Assembly (NCBI RefSeq): GCF_003149245.1
Contig: NZ_QGDL01000005.1
Coordinates: 124,001 to 188,000, forward strand
Length of the DNA: 64,000 nt
Direction of reading: 5' to 3'
DNA from: Faecalicatena orotica
GTDB lineage: Bacteria > Bacillota > Clostridia > Lachnospirales > Lachnospiraceae
Shown: positions 36,522 through 44,847 of the stretch, piece by piece
Position numbering within the stretch: position 1 is the stretch's first letter
Layout: every line of letters starts with the position of its first letter
Position numbers and translations under genes: made by a program
The notes under the pieces: model-generated
The model's database searches: none
The model's input: the letters and a program-made list of their open reading frames with translations, nothing else
What the model was told of the DNA's origin: nothing

Positions 36522-36612
36522 ATGCATTCTATCATTTTTTCTGCACCTTCTTTGAATGTCTTCCGGCATACAGGCAATACTCCTACCAAACAAGAAAGGT
36601 AGGTAAAAAAAT

Positions 36613-36798
36613 ATGTCAGCAAAAAAAGAAAAACCAATAGACTTGAAAAATCTGGAACCGGATGAAAAAGTAAAGTACGAAATAGCCGAAGAATTAGGGC
36701 TTCTTGATAAAGTGATGGCGGAAGGATGGCGTTCATTATCCTCAAAAGAAACAGGCAGGATCGGAGGCCTCATTACGAAAAGAAAACGAAAGAGTTGA
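36613..36798 (+). CDS. Alpha/beta-type small acid-soluble spore protein
   Basis: A 61-residue basic protein. The segment KYEIAEELGLLDKV matches the first conserved block of alpha/beta SASPs and ETGRIGGLITKRK the second (the family's GxxGGxMTKR). Such proteins coat and protect spore DNA. The spacing between blocks and the N-terminal extension resemble the short clostridial versions. A weak sporulation-type promoter candidate (TGAATG at 36553, CAATACT at 36575) lies upstream. Its presence implies the host sporulates or descends from sporeformers. Confidence 0.8.
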   Translation: MSAKKEKPIDLKNLEPDEKVKYEIAEELGLLDKVMAEGWRSLSSKETGRIGGLITKRKRKS

Positions 36799-36858
36799 AA
36801 AAACTATGATTTTTTGATACAATTGTACGACTGGGGAGAAGAAGCATAGGTGATGTGA

Positions 36859-37530
36859 ATGGAAAAGAGGATTAATATCTTTGATGTGGAGATTGACGGC
36901 TTCACAGCAAAGGCTGCCATGAAGGCGGCCGTTGAGTACATGCAGAGTGAGTCCATCAATACGATAGAAATTGTTACATTGGATATGCTCATGCAGGGAC
37001 AGGACAGCCCTGAATGGAAAGAAGAGACGAAAGAGATAGACCTCGTGCTCCCAGGTGAAAAAGAAATCCTGGAAGCCGCTGAGATACTGGATAAAAGTTT
37101 ATTGAAAGATGTTACAAATAAAATGTTTTTAAAGATGTTCCTCCGTTATCTCCAGAGGAACAGGAAGCGGATATTTCTGGTTGCAGGTTCAGAACAGGAG
37201 CTTGAGAAACTCAGAGAGGCCCTTGAGAAGTATAATAAAGGAATCATAGTCGTTGGAACCGGCATCCTGGATGCTGAAGGAAAATCAAAGGAAGAAGTGA
37301 TCAATGAAGTGAACGGCGCGGAGACGGACTGTATATTTTCCGTGCTGCCGTCACCGCTTCAGGAAGAGTTCATTGTAAATAACAGTGCTTTGCTCAATGC
37401 CAGAGTGTGGCTGGGGTGTGGCCAGACACTTGTCCGCAATTACGGCGAGAGACAGACGGGCAGGGTACGCCGGTTTTTTATCAAAAAGATATTCCGCTAC
37501 AGGGTGGAAAAAGAAAAGAAAGAGAATTAA
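36859..37530 (+). CDS. WecG/TagA/CpsF-family glycosyltransferase-like protein
   Basis: A 223-residue protein with the fold order of TagA-type glycosyltransferases, which add N-acetylmannosamine to a lipid-linked sugar. Recognisable blocks are the N-terminal INIFDVEIDGFT, IVTLDMLM where the family usually has a Thr-x-Asn motif, IDLVLPGEKEILEAAEI, and FLVAGSEQELEKLREAL. The altered active-site region makes enzyme activity uncertain. The basic C-terminus (RRFFIKKIFRYRVEKEKK) resembles the membrane-binding appendage of the family. Confidence 0.72.
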   Translation: MEKRINIFDVEIDGFTAKAAMKAAVEYMQSESINTIEIVTLDMLMQGQDSPEWKEETKEIDLVLPGEKEILEAAEILDKSLLKDVTNKMFLKMFLRYLQRNRKRIFLVAGSEQELEKLREALEKYNKGIIVVGTGILDAEGKSKEEVINEVNGAETDCIFSVLPSPLQEEFIVNNSALLNARVWLGCGQTLVRNYGERQTGRVRRFFIKKIFRYRVEKEKKEN

Positions 37531-37657
37531 AAGTTACTGTTAAAAAGCAGCCCGGACTCTCCGGCGGCCCCGGAAAATTATGGAAGCATTTTTGAACGAA
37601 GAATAATTTTGTGAACTATGTATAGTTTCGAAAATATGAATTTTTTGTAAAATATAT

Positions 37658-37700
37658 GAGGAAATGCATAAAAAAGGTGGATTTCCTCTTTATTTTTTTG
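37658..37700 (+). terminator. Terminator after the glycosyltransferase-like gene
   Basis: GAGGAAAT (37658-37665) pairs with ATTTCCTC (37681-37688) and is followed by a T-rich tail with seven consecutive T. Confidence 0.75.
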
Positions 37701-37802
37701 ACGTTATGCATTAATATATAATTTATATATGTGCGTTCTCAATCTTACGGGAACTAAAACTTTGTGAAAAATGCACATGAGAATGAGCGGAGGAGATAAA
37801 GT

Positions 37803-38894
37803 ATGATTTCAAATCAAATACTTCAAAACACGATTGAAGGCCTTAAAGGGATTTCCAGAATTGATTTCTGTGTTCTGGATACGGAAGGGAAGGCGCTTGC
37901 CACTACATTTGATGATTCGAAGGAATATGAGAGTGCTGTCTTATCTTTTGTAGAATCTCCTGCTGACAGCCAGGTGATTCAGGGATGCCAGTTTTTTAAG
38001 ATTTTTGACGAGCAGCAGTTAGAGTATGTACTGCTTGCCGGCGGTGAGAGCGAAGAAGTATACATGGTCGGCAAGATTGCAGCATTTCAGGTTCAGAGCC
38101 TGTTAGTTGCTTATAAGGAGAGGTTTGACAAAGATAACTTTATTAAAAATCTTCTTCTGGATAACCTTCTGTTGGTGGACATTTATAACAGGGCCAAAAA
38201 ATTACATATTGACACAGAAGTAAAACGTGTTATCTTTATTATTGAGACATCTCATGAAAAAGACAGCGTGGCACTCGACAATGTAAGGAACCTTCTCGGA
38301 GGAAAGTCCAAGGACTTTATTACAGCTGTTGACGAGAAGAATATTATTGTCGTAAAGGAACTTTCTGACAAAGACGGCGGCAGGGAACTTGAGAAGATGG
38401 CAAAAGATATGCTTGATACACTGAGGGATGAGAGTGATGAAGAACATATCCATATTGCATATGGAACCATCGTCAGCGATATCAAGGAAGTTTCCAAGTC
38501 TTACAAAGAGGCAAAGCTTGCACTGGATGTAGGCAAGATCTTCTTCGATGAGAAAGACATAGTGGCATACAGCACGCTCGGTATCGGCAGACTGATCTAC
38601 CAGCTTCCGATTCCGCTTTGCAAGATGTTTATCAAGGAGATATTCGAGGGGAAATCTCCGGACGATTTTGATGAGGAGACATTGACGACTATCAATAAGT
38701 TCTTTGAGAATAGCCTGAATGTATCAGAAACGTCAAGACAGCTGTATATTCACAGAAATACTCTGGTATACCGGCTTGATAAGCTGCAGAAGAGCACAGG
38801 CCTTGACCTTCGTGTCTTTGAGGATGCGATCACGTTCAAGATTGCCCTTATGGTAGTGAAGTACATGAAGTATATGGAATCATTGGAATACTAG
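37803..38894 (+). CDS. CdaR/PucR-type transcriptional regulator
   Basis: A 363-residue protein. The C-terminal 60 residues (NVSETSRQLYIHRNTLVYRLDKL) are the PucR/CdaR helix-turn-helix, with a GGDEF-like middle region (about 135-280) typical of this group and an N-terminal sensor region. GGAGGAG precedes the ATG. It stands alone ahead of ftsEX and may control that operon or respond to a metabolite; the ligand is unknown. Confidence 0.82.
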   Translation: MISNQILQNTIEGLKGISRIDFCVLDTEGKALATTFDDSKEYESAVLSFVESPADSQVIQGCQFFKIFDEQQLEYVLLAGGESEEVYMVGKIAAFQVQSLLVAYKERFDKDNFIKNLLLDNLLLVDIYNRAKKLHIDTEVKRVIFIIETSHEKDSVALDNVRNLLGGKSKDFITAVDEKNIIVVKELSDKDGGRELEKMAKDMLDTLRDESDEEHIHIAYGTIVSDIKEVSKSYKEAKLALDVGKIFFDEKDIVAYSTLGIGRLIYQLPIPLCKMFIKEIFEGKSPDDFDEETLTTINKFFENSLNVSETSRQLYIHRNTLVYRLDKLQKSTGLDLRVFEDAITFKIALMVVKYMKYMESLEY

Positions 38895-38975
38895 AATCTA
38901 TCAGATAAGAGGGGCGGGACGCATGGGGACCGCTTGGGATGATATACACGGAGTATGAATAATTAGGAGGAACAT

Positions 38976-39662
38976 ATGATTGAATTAAGAAATGTAACGA
39001 AGGAGTACTCTAAAGGCAATGCTGCGCTAAACGGCGTGTCTGTAAAAATTGAGCGTGGCGAATTCGTTTTCATTGTGGGAGACAGCGGTTCAGGTAAATC
39101 AACTCTGATTCGCCTGATTATGAAAGAACTGGATCCGACGGAAGGGACGATTATCGTTAACGGGCAGAACCTGAACCGGATGAGACATCGTCACATTGCA
39201 AAGTACAGAAGGGGGCTGGGAGTCGTTTTCCAGGACTTCCGTCTGTTGAAAGACCGTAATATTTATGAGAACATTGCATTTGCACTGCGTGTTACAGAGA
39301 CACCTACGCGTGTGATCAAAAGGAAGGTGCCGGCGGCACTTTCACTTGTGGGACTGGCACAGAAGTATAAGTCATTCCCGAAGGAGCTGTCAGGGGGAGA
39401 GCAGCAGCGTGTAGCAATTGCAAGGGCAATTGTAAATGAACCTGCTATTTTGTTGGCCGACGAGCCGACTGGTAACCTGGATCCAACAAATTCATGGGAG
39501 ATCATGAGTCTGTTGAAAGAGGCGAATGAGAGAGGGACAACTGTTTTGGTTGTTACTCACAACCAGGAAATCGTAAACGAGATGAACGAGCGCGTCATAA
39601 CGATGAAACAGGGCGTTATCGTCAGTGATGAACAAAAAGGTGGGTATTTCGATGAGGATTAG
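38976..39662 (+). CDS. ftsE: Cell-division ABC ATPase FtsE
   Basis: A 228-residue ATPase with Walker A GDSGSGKST, signature LSGGEQQR, Walker B LLADEPTGNLD and switch VTHN. MIELRNVTKEYSKGNAALNGV and the IVVNGQNL-like segment match FtsE. With FtsX it transmits ATP hydrolysis across the membrane to switch on peptidoglycan hydrolases. AGGAGG lies 7 bases ahead of the ATG. It overlaps ftsX by 11 bases. Confidence 0.95.
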   Translation: MIELRNVTKEYSKGNAALNGVSVKIERGEFVFIVGDSGSGKSTLIRLIMKELDPTEGTIIVNGQNLNRMRHRHIAKYRRGLGVVFQDFRLLKDRNIYENIAFALRVTETPTRVIKRKVPAALSLVGLAQKYKSFPKELSGGEQQRVAIARAIVNEPAILLADEPTGNLDPTNSWEIMSLLKEANERGTTVLVVTHNQEIVNEMNERVITMKQGVIVSDEQKGGYFDED

Positions 39663-40605
39663 TACTTTAGGATACGTAGGAAAACAAGGTGTTAAGAATA
39701 TCGGCAGGAATAAGATGTTCTCGCTTGCATCTGTCGCAACGATGTCAGCCTGTATCTTCCTGTTTGGTCTGTTCTTCTCCATCCTGCTGAACTTCCAGCA
39801 TATTATTAAGTCAGCAGAGGAAGGGGTGGCCATCACCGTATTTTTTGATGATGAGGCAACACAGGACCAGATCGACAACATCGGGGAGCAGTTAAGGAGC
39901 AGAGACGATGTTGCAGATGTGAAGTTTGTTTCAGCAGATGATGCATGGGACAAATTTAAGAATGATTATTTTGGTGATAATGCAGAACTGGCGGACGGTT
40001 TTAAGAATGATAACCCGCTGGCCGGATCTGATAACTATGAAGTATATATGAAGACAGGTGATAATGATGAAGAGAGCCTTTCGGTCAGGAGCAAGTCTCT
40101 TGCGGCGACACAGCAGGATCTTGTGAAGTTTGCAAAGAGTCTCGACGGGGTCAGAAAGGTCAACAAGTCTGATGTTGTGGCAAATACATTGTCCAGCGTG
40201 AATGTGCTCGTCGGATATGTTTCCATTGCAATTATCATCATCCTGTTTGGTGTTTCCATCTTCCTGATCAGTAATACGGTTACGATGGGTATTACGGTCC
40301 GCAAGGAAGAGATTGCAATTATGAAATATATTGGTGCGAAGGACTTTGTGGTCCGCTCACCGTTCGTAATTGAAGGTCTGATCATGGGTCTGATTGGTGC
40401 GGTTATACCGCTGGCATTACTGTACGGATTGTATGGCAAGGCGGTAGAGTATGTACTGACGAAGTTCCAGATACTGAATAACATTATCAATTTCCTGCCG
40501 GTAACGTATGTATATCGTTTCCTGCTTCCGATTGGTTTGTTATTAGGTGTTGGTATTGGTTTTATCGGAAGTTATTTCACAGTACGCAAGCACTTAAAAG
40601 TATAG
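39652..40605 (+). CDS. ftsX: Cell-division membrane protein FtsX
   Basis: A 317-residue protein with one N-terminal helix, a large extracellular domain (about 55-185) and three C-terminal helices, the FtsX plan. MRISTLGYVGKQGVKNIGRN is the usual start in this group; the frame is open from 39625, but the ATG at 39652 fits better. The following gene encodes a coiled-coil M23 hydrolase, the expected partner activated by FtsEX. Confidence 0.94.
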   Translation: MRISTLGYVGKQGVKNIGRNKMFSLASVATMSACIFLFGLFFSILLNFQHIIKSAEEGVAITVFFDDEATQDQIDNIGEQLRSRDDVADVKFVSADDAWDKFKNDYFGDNAELADGFKNDNPLAGSDNYEVYMKTGDNDEESLSVRSKSLAATQQDLVKFAKSLDGVRKVNKSDVVANTLSSVNVLVGYVSIAIIIILFGVSIFLISNTVTMGITVRKEEIAIMKYIGAKDFVVRSPFVIEGLIMGLIGAVIPLALLYGLYGKAVEYVLTKFQILNNIINFLPVTYVYRFLLPIGLLLGVGIGFIGSYFTVRKHLKV

Positions 40606-40614
40606 GGGGAGCCT

Positions 40615-41751
40615 ATGAACAGACGAAAGAGGAGTATAATAAGCGCGGTACTGGTGATTGTCCTTTGTTTTGGCATGGCTTTGAATGTGAATGCCGAGAC
40701 AGTCGATGAGGCAAAGAAGAAGGCACAGGAGCTGGAAGACAAGAAGAATGCGGCGGAAAAAGAAAAAGAAGCACTTGCCGCACAGCTGAATGCAGTCATC
40801 AGTGACATGGATAAGATGAGGGAAAAACTGGAAAAGAAGCAGGCTGAGATCGAGCAGGCAGAAGAAGAGCTTGTGCAGGCTAAGGTTGATGAGAACAACC
40901 AATACGAAAGCATGAAGAAGCGTATCAAGTTTATGTATGAGAACGGTAATTCCCAGTTGATTGAAATCTTGATAGAAAGTGATAATATTGGTGATTTTTT
41001 AAATAAGGCGGAGTATGTTTCTCAGATATCTGCATATGATAGAGAGATGCTCGTTGAGTTTCAGGATGTTGTAAAAGATGTAGAGGCTAAAGAAGAGGCA
41101 CTTCAGAGTGAATATACAGAGCTGAAGGGACTGCAGGATGACCTGATCGCGAAGCAGAATGAAGTTCAGACACTTTTGGAGGATAAGAAGGTTCAGATCT
41201 CCAGTCTGGATAAGCAGATCGGGGAGAACGCGGCGAAGCTTGATGAATTGATCAAGCAGGCCGAGGAGGAGCGCCAGAAGCAGATTCAGCAGCAGGAGGC
41301 GGCAAGGGCCGCGGCGAATAACAGCGGTGGGGGCGGAAGCTACGCACCACCTAGCAGTACGCCGGTAATCAGCGGAAGCGGACAGTTTACGAATCCCTGC
41401 CCCGGCTCATCGATATCCAGTACATTTGGATACAGAGATTTTGACGGAGCTTTCCATAAGGGGCTGGATTTGGCAGCCGGAGAAGGAACCCCTACATATG
41501 CAGCGGCGGACGGCTATGTTGTCATTGCAGGCTGGAGCGACAGCGCCGGGAACTGGGTTGTTATCAATCATGGAAACGGACTGGTAACAAAGTATATGCA
41601 CCACTCAGCTCTTGCTGTTTCAGCAGGACAGACAGTATCCAAAGGACAGCAGATCGGATACGTAGGAAATACTGGAAATTCATTCGGGGCACATCTGCAT
41701 TTTCAGGTGGAACTGAATGATGTGGCAGTTGATCCGCAGGGGTATCTGTAA
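40615..41751 (+). CDS. Coiled-coil M23 peptidoglycan hydrolase, FtsEX-activated type
   Basis: A 378-residue secreted endopeptidase. It has an N-terminal signal peptide (about 1-27, ending near NVNAE), a long coiled coil (about 28-235), an Ala/Gln/Gly/Ser-rich linker, and a C-terminal LytM/M23 domain. The zinc ligands are visible in HKGLD (His281) and HLHFQV. This matches the EnvC/CwlO arrangement, where the coiled coil binds FtsX and the hydrolase trims septal or side-wall peptidoglycan. It begins 9 bases after ftsX. Confidence 0.92.
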   Translation: MNRRKRSIISAVLVIVLCFGMALNVNAETVDEAKKKAQELEDKKNAAEKEKEALAAQLNAVISDMDKMREKLEKKQAEIEQAEEELVQAKVDENNQYESMKKRIKFMYENGNSQLIEILIESDNIGDFLNKAEYVSQISAYDREMLVEFQDVVKDVEAKEEALQSEYTELKGLQDDLIAKQNEVQTLLEDKKVQISSLDKQIGENAAKLDELIKQAEEERQKQIQQQEAARAAANNSGGGGSYAPPSSTPVISGSGQFTNPCPGSSISSTFGYRDFDGAFHKGLDLAAGEGTPTYAAADGYVVIAGWSDSAGNWVVINHGNGLVTKYMHHSALAVSAGQTVSKGQQIGYVGNTGNSFGAHLHFQVELNDVAVDPQGYL

Positions 41752-41828
41752 GAGATTACGGGTATCCGCAGAGGAAGGAAAGCCAATGGGCTTTCGTATA
41801 TGAAAATCTCGAAGATTGGACATAGAAT

Positions 41829-43037
41829 ATGGAGAATCGTAATAAAAGTTTTATAAAGGGGGCGCTGTATGGCGCCCTCATTATGCTATTAATCGTTACA
41901 ATGGGCGGCTGTGCATGGAGGTTTGTGAGTGACAGGACCCAGTCCCCGGGTTCGGCAGCCGTAAAAGCGGAGTCAGACAGTGCAACAGATGAGAAATTAA
42001 AACAGCTGGGAGAGCTGATTGATAAAAACTATCTGTATTCCGATGATATTGATACAAAGGCTCTTCAGGACGGCATTTACAGCGGTTATGTAAGCGGCCT
42101 TGGCGACCCCTATACCGTGTATTACAACGAGGAACAGACAAAAGACCTGATGGAATCGACAACGGGTGAGTATTCAGGAGTGGGAGCCGTCCTGACAAAG
42201 GATCTTACTACTGGTCTGGTCACAATTGTAAATGTATACAAAGATTCGCCGGCGGAGAAGGCCGGACTGGAAGACGGTGACATTCTGTATCAGGTAGATG
42301 ACCACGAGATTGCGGATGAGGACCTGACAGAAATTGTGTCGTGGATCAAGGGGGACGAAGGAACCGGTGTGACACTGCACGTTTACCGCGGGGATAAGCT
42401 GGAAAAGGTAGAATGCAAAGCGATACGCGGCGTAGTGGAAGCACAGACTGTAGAGTATGAAATGAAGGACGGCGGTACCGGATATATCCGTGTGACCGAG
42501 TTTGATACGGTTACTTACGAGCAGTTTAAGAATGCTCTGGCTGATCTGGAGAATCAGGGCATGACCGGACTTGTGATTGACCTTCGTTCTAATCCCGGAG
42601 GGAATCTGGATACTGCCGTGGATATGTTGAAACTGATACTGCCAAAGGGAATGATTGTATCCACGAAAGATAAGTACGGTAATACAACCGAGTATTCAAA
42701 CGAAGAAGACCACGAATTTAAGAAACCGCTTGCTGTTCTGGTAAACCAGTATAGTGCGAGTGCAGCCGAAATATTCGCCGGAGCCGTGCAGGATTACGGA
42801 ACAGGGCAGATAGTAGGCGTCACCACTTATGGAAAAGGAATTGTACAGCAGCTCTTTGACCTCGGGGACGGAACCTGCCTGAAGGTAACGATTTCAGAAT
42901 ACTTCACACCAAACGGCAGAAACATTCATAAAAAAGGGATTACACCCGATGTAGAAGTAAAATTTACGGCCGATGAAAACAATAAAGAAGCAGATAACCA
43001 GCTTGATAAGGCTCTGGAAGTTATTAAGGGGGAATAA
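41829..43037 (+). CDS. S41-family carboxy-terminal processing protease
   Basis: A 402-residue membrane-anchored protease of the CtpA/CtpB type. The N-terminal helix (GALIMLLIVTMGGC) could be a signal anchor or lipobox-like start. A PDZ domain (VLTKDLTTGLVTIVNVYKD and PAEKAGLEDGDILYQV) precedes the catalytic domain with the Ser in SASAAEIFAGA and the Lys in YGKGIVQQ. It commonly follows ftsEX and M23 genes in Clostridia and probably processes cell-wall enzymes. Confidence 0.92.
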   Translation: MENRNKSFIKGALYGALIMLLIVTMGGCAWRFVSDRTQSPGSAAVKAESDSATDEKLKQLGELIDKNYLYSDDIDTKALQDGIYSGYVSGLGDPYTVYYNEEQTKDLMESTTGEYSGVGAVLTKDLTTGLVTIVNVYKDSPAEKAGLEDGDILYQVDDHEIADEDLTEIVSWIKGDEGTGVTLHVYRGDKLEKVECKAIRGVVEAQTVEYEMKDGGTGYIRVTEFDTVTYEQFKNALADLENQGMTGLVIDLRSNPGGNLDTAVDMLKLILPKGMIVSTKDKYGNTTEYSNEEDHEFKKPLAVLVNQYSASAAEIFAGAVQDYGTGQIVGVTTYGKGIVQQLFDLGDGTCLKVTISEYFTPNGRNIHKKGITPDVEVKFTADENNKEADNQLDKALEVIKGE

Positions 43038-43045
43038 ATTTCCTC

Positions 43046-43074
43046 TTGCAATTTGGAAAGTTGTGTGCTATTAT
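43046..43074 (+). promoter_or_regulatory. Sigma-A promoter of the aspS2-gatCAB operon
   Basis: TTGCAA at 43046-43051, a 17-base spacer and TATTAT at 43069-43074, just upstream of the T-box leader. Confidence 0.7.
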
Positions 43075-43084
43075 TGGTAAAAGT

Positions 43085-43371
43085 TTTAACAGATTAAAGT
43101 GTTAAACGAAAAAGGCTGTGAACAAGACTCTGATTTTCAGAAGCTGACAGGAAGCAGGCGTCACCGACTGAGAGCGCCGGACAGTGGAGAAGATTAAGGG
43201 AACACTTGGGAGCTGACCCGCTGAATGATTCAAAGTAGGCCGGTACGTTTTGCATACGTTACATGCACAAAAGTGGGATAGGTGTTATTTATTGCCTGTT
43301 CAATGCGGGTGGTACCGCGGATTATATGATAAGAATCCGTCCCGGGATGCAGATGCATCCCGGGACTTTTT
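43085..43371 (+). promoter_or_regulatory. T-box riboswitch, asparagine-type specifier
   Basis: Leader RNA that reads the charging state of a tRNA. The T-box core, TGCGGGTGGTACCGCGG, is at 43304-43320. The terminator is GTCCCGGGATGC with GCATCCCGGGAC (43339-43366) plus five T. Stem I has GGCG/CGCC around an ACCGACTGAGAG distal region. After it comes GGGAACACTTG: CTTG can pair with an upstream CAAG, leaving AAC (43201-43203) followed by A as specifier, the Asn codon. This fits the downstream genes, which make Asn-tRNA(Asn). The specifier was placed by hand folding. Confidence 0.88.
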
Positions 43372-43436
43372 GTGTTTACAGAAATACCATTTCAATCCGG
43401 GATGTATCAAAATATGAGACAGAAAGGAGAAAGAAA

Positions 43437-44768
43437 ATGGAAATTGTAACTGGAAGAATGAAAAAAGACACACTGGAACTTCATGAACTGCTTAGAGAGG
43501 GAATTACTGGCAATCGTGTCAAAGTAAACGGTACAGTCCATACAATCCGGGACATGAAAACGGTAGCATTCATCATTTTGAGAAAACGTGAGGGACTGGT
43601 ACAATGCATTTTTGAGGAGGGATTTTCAAAATTTGACTTGAAGGATCTGCGGGAAGCTGATACAGTCGAAGTAACAGGAATACCTGCACAGTCAGAAAAG
43701 GCTCCCGGGGGCATTGAGATCAGGATTGAAGATATAAGAGTATTGAGCAGTCCGGCAGAGACGATGCCGCTGCCAATCGCAAAGTGGAAGATGAAGACTT
43801 CCCTTGAGGCAAAGCTGAATTACCGGCCGATTGCACTTCGCAATGTCAGGGAGCGGGCGAAGTTTAAGATACAGGAGGGCATTGTCAGGGGATTTCGGGA
43901 CTTTTTGTATGAGGAAGGATTCACAGAGATCCACACACCGAAGATCGGGGCAAAGAGCGCAGAAGGAGGGGCGAACCTGTTTAAGCTCGATTACTTCCAC
44001 AGACCGGCGATCCTCCAGCAGAGTCCGCAGTTCTATAAGCAGATGATGGTGGGCGTGTTTGACAGAGTGTTTGAGACGGCACCGGTATTCCGGGCCGAGA
44101 AGCATAACACGAAACGGCATCTGAACGAGTACACGAGCCTGGATTTCGAGATGGGATTTATCGATGGTTTTGAAGATATCATGGCGATGGAGACTGGATT
44201 TCTTCAATACACGATGAAGCTTCTCGAGAAGGATTATGCGGCAGAGCTTGCGCTTCTGGATGTCGAACTCCCGAAAGTGGATGAGATCCCGGCAGTCAGA
44301 TTTGATGAGATTAAGAAGAAGGCAGCGGAAAAATACGGCCGGAAGATCAGGACTCCATACGATCTTGAGCCGGAGGAAGAACAATTAATAAGCCGATATG
44401 CAAAAGAGGAATGGGATGCAGATTTCGTATTTGTGACTCACTATCCATCCAGAAAACGTCCGTTCTACGCAATGGATGACCCGGAAGATGAGACCTGTAC
44501 TTTAAGCTTTGATCTTTTATTCAGGGGAATGGAGATTACAACAGGCGGACAGCGTATCCATGATTACAAATCCCTAATGGCTAAGATGGAGGCCAGGGGG
44601 ATGGAAGATGAAGGGATGGAGCAGTACCTGAGTGCATTCAAACATGGCATGCCGCCGCACGGAGGCCTTGGTATAGGGCTGGAGCGGCTGACCATGAAAC
44701 TGGTTGGAGAAGAGAACGTACGAGAGACAACATTGTTCCCAAGAGACTTAGGCAGGCTGGAACCATAA
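43437..44768 (+). CDS. aspS2: Archaeal-type aspartyl-tRNA synthetase, probably non-discriminating
   Basis: A class II synthetase of 443 residues with an N-terminal OB-fold anticodon domain and a catalytic core with motif 2 APVFRAEKHNTKRHLNEYT and motif 3 GGLGIGLERLTM. It lacks the large GAD insertion of bacterial AspRS. Such AspRS2 enzymes load Asp onto both tRNA(Asp) and tRNA(Asn), and GatCAB then amidates Asp-tRNA(Asn). The GatCAB genes follow in the same operon and the T-box carries an Asn codon. AAAGGAG sets the start at 43437; the longer frame runs back into the T-box. Confidence 0.92.
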   Translation: MEIVTGRMKKDTLELHELLREGITGNRVKVNGTVHTIRDMKTVAFIILRKREGLVQCIFEEGFSKFDLKDLREADTVEVTGIPAQSEKAPGGIEIRIEDIRVLSSPAETMPLPIAKWKMKTSLEAKLNYRPIALRNVRERAKFKIQEGIVRGFRDFLYEEGFTEIHTPKIGAKSAEGGANLFKLDYFHRPAILQQSPQFYKQMMVGVFDRVFETAPVFRAEKHNTKRHLNEYTSLDFEMGFIDGFEDIMAMETGFLQYTMKLLEKDYAAELALLDVELPKVDEIPAVRFDEIKKKAAEKYGRKIRTPYDLEPEEEQLISRYAKEEWDADFVFVTHYPSRKRPFYAMDDPEDETCTLSFDLLFRGMEITTGGQRIHDYKSLMAKMEARGMEDEGMEQYLSAFKHGMPPHGGLGIGLERLTMKLVGEENVRETTLFPRDLGRLEP

Positions 44769-44847
44769 ACAGTTTTCAGATACCGGGCTGAACTGCAGGG
44801 CACAGACACCTTTGCAAAAGAGACCGGATACGGAATGAGAGGGGCCT

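Noticed and set aside
36553-36581. Sporulation sigma-G/F promoter for the spore protein
   Set aside because: TGAATG and CAATACT match only loosely and the spacer is 16 bases; too weak to list as a feature.
37698-37722. Promoter of the CdaR-type gene
   Set aside because: TTGACG and TATAAT are present, but the spacer is only 13 bases, so the pair is unlikely to work as a sigma-A promoter.
43263-43436. Longer N-terminus for aspS2
   Set aside because: The extra codons run through the T-box core and terminator, and AAAGGAG marks the ATG at 43437.
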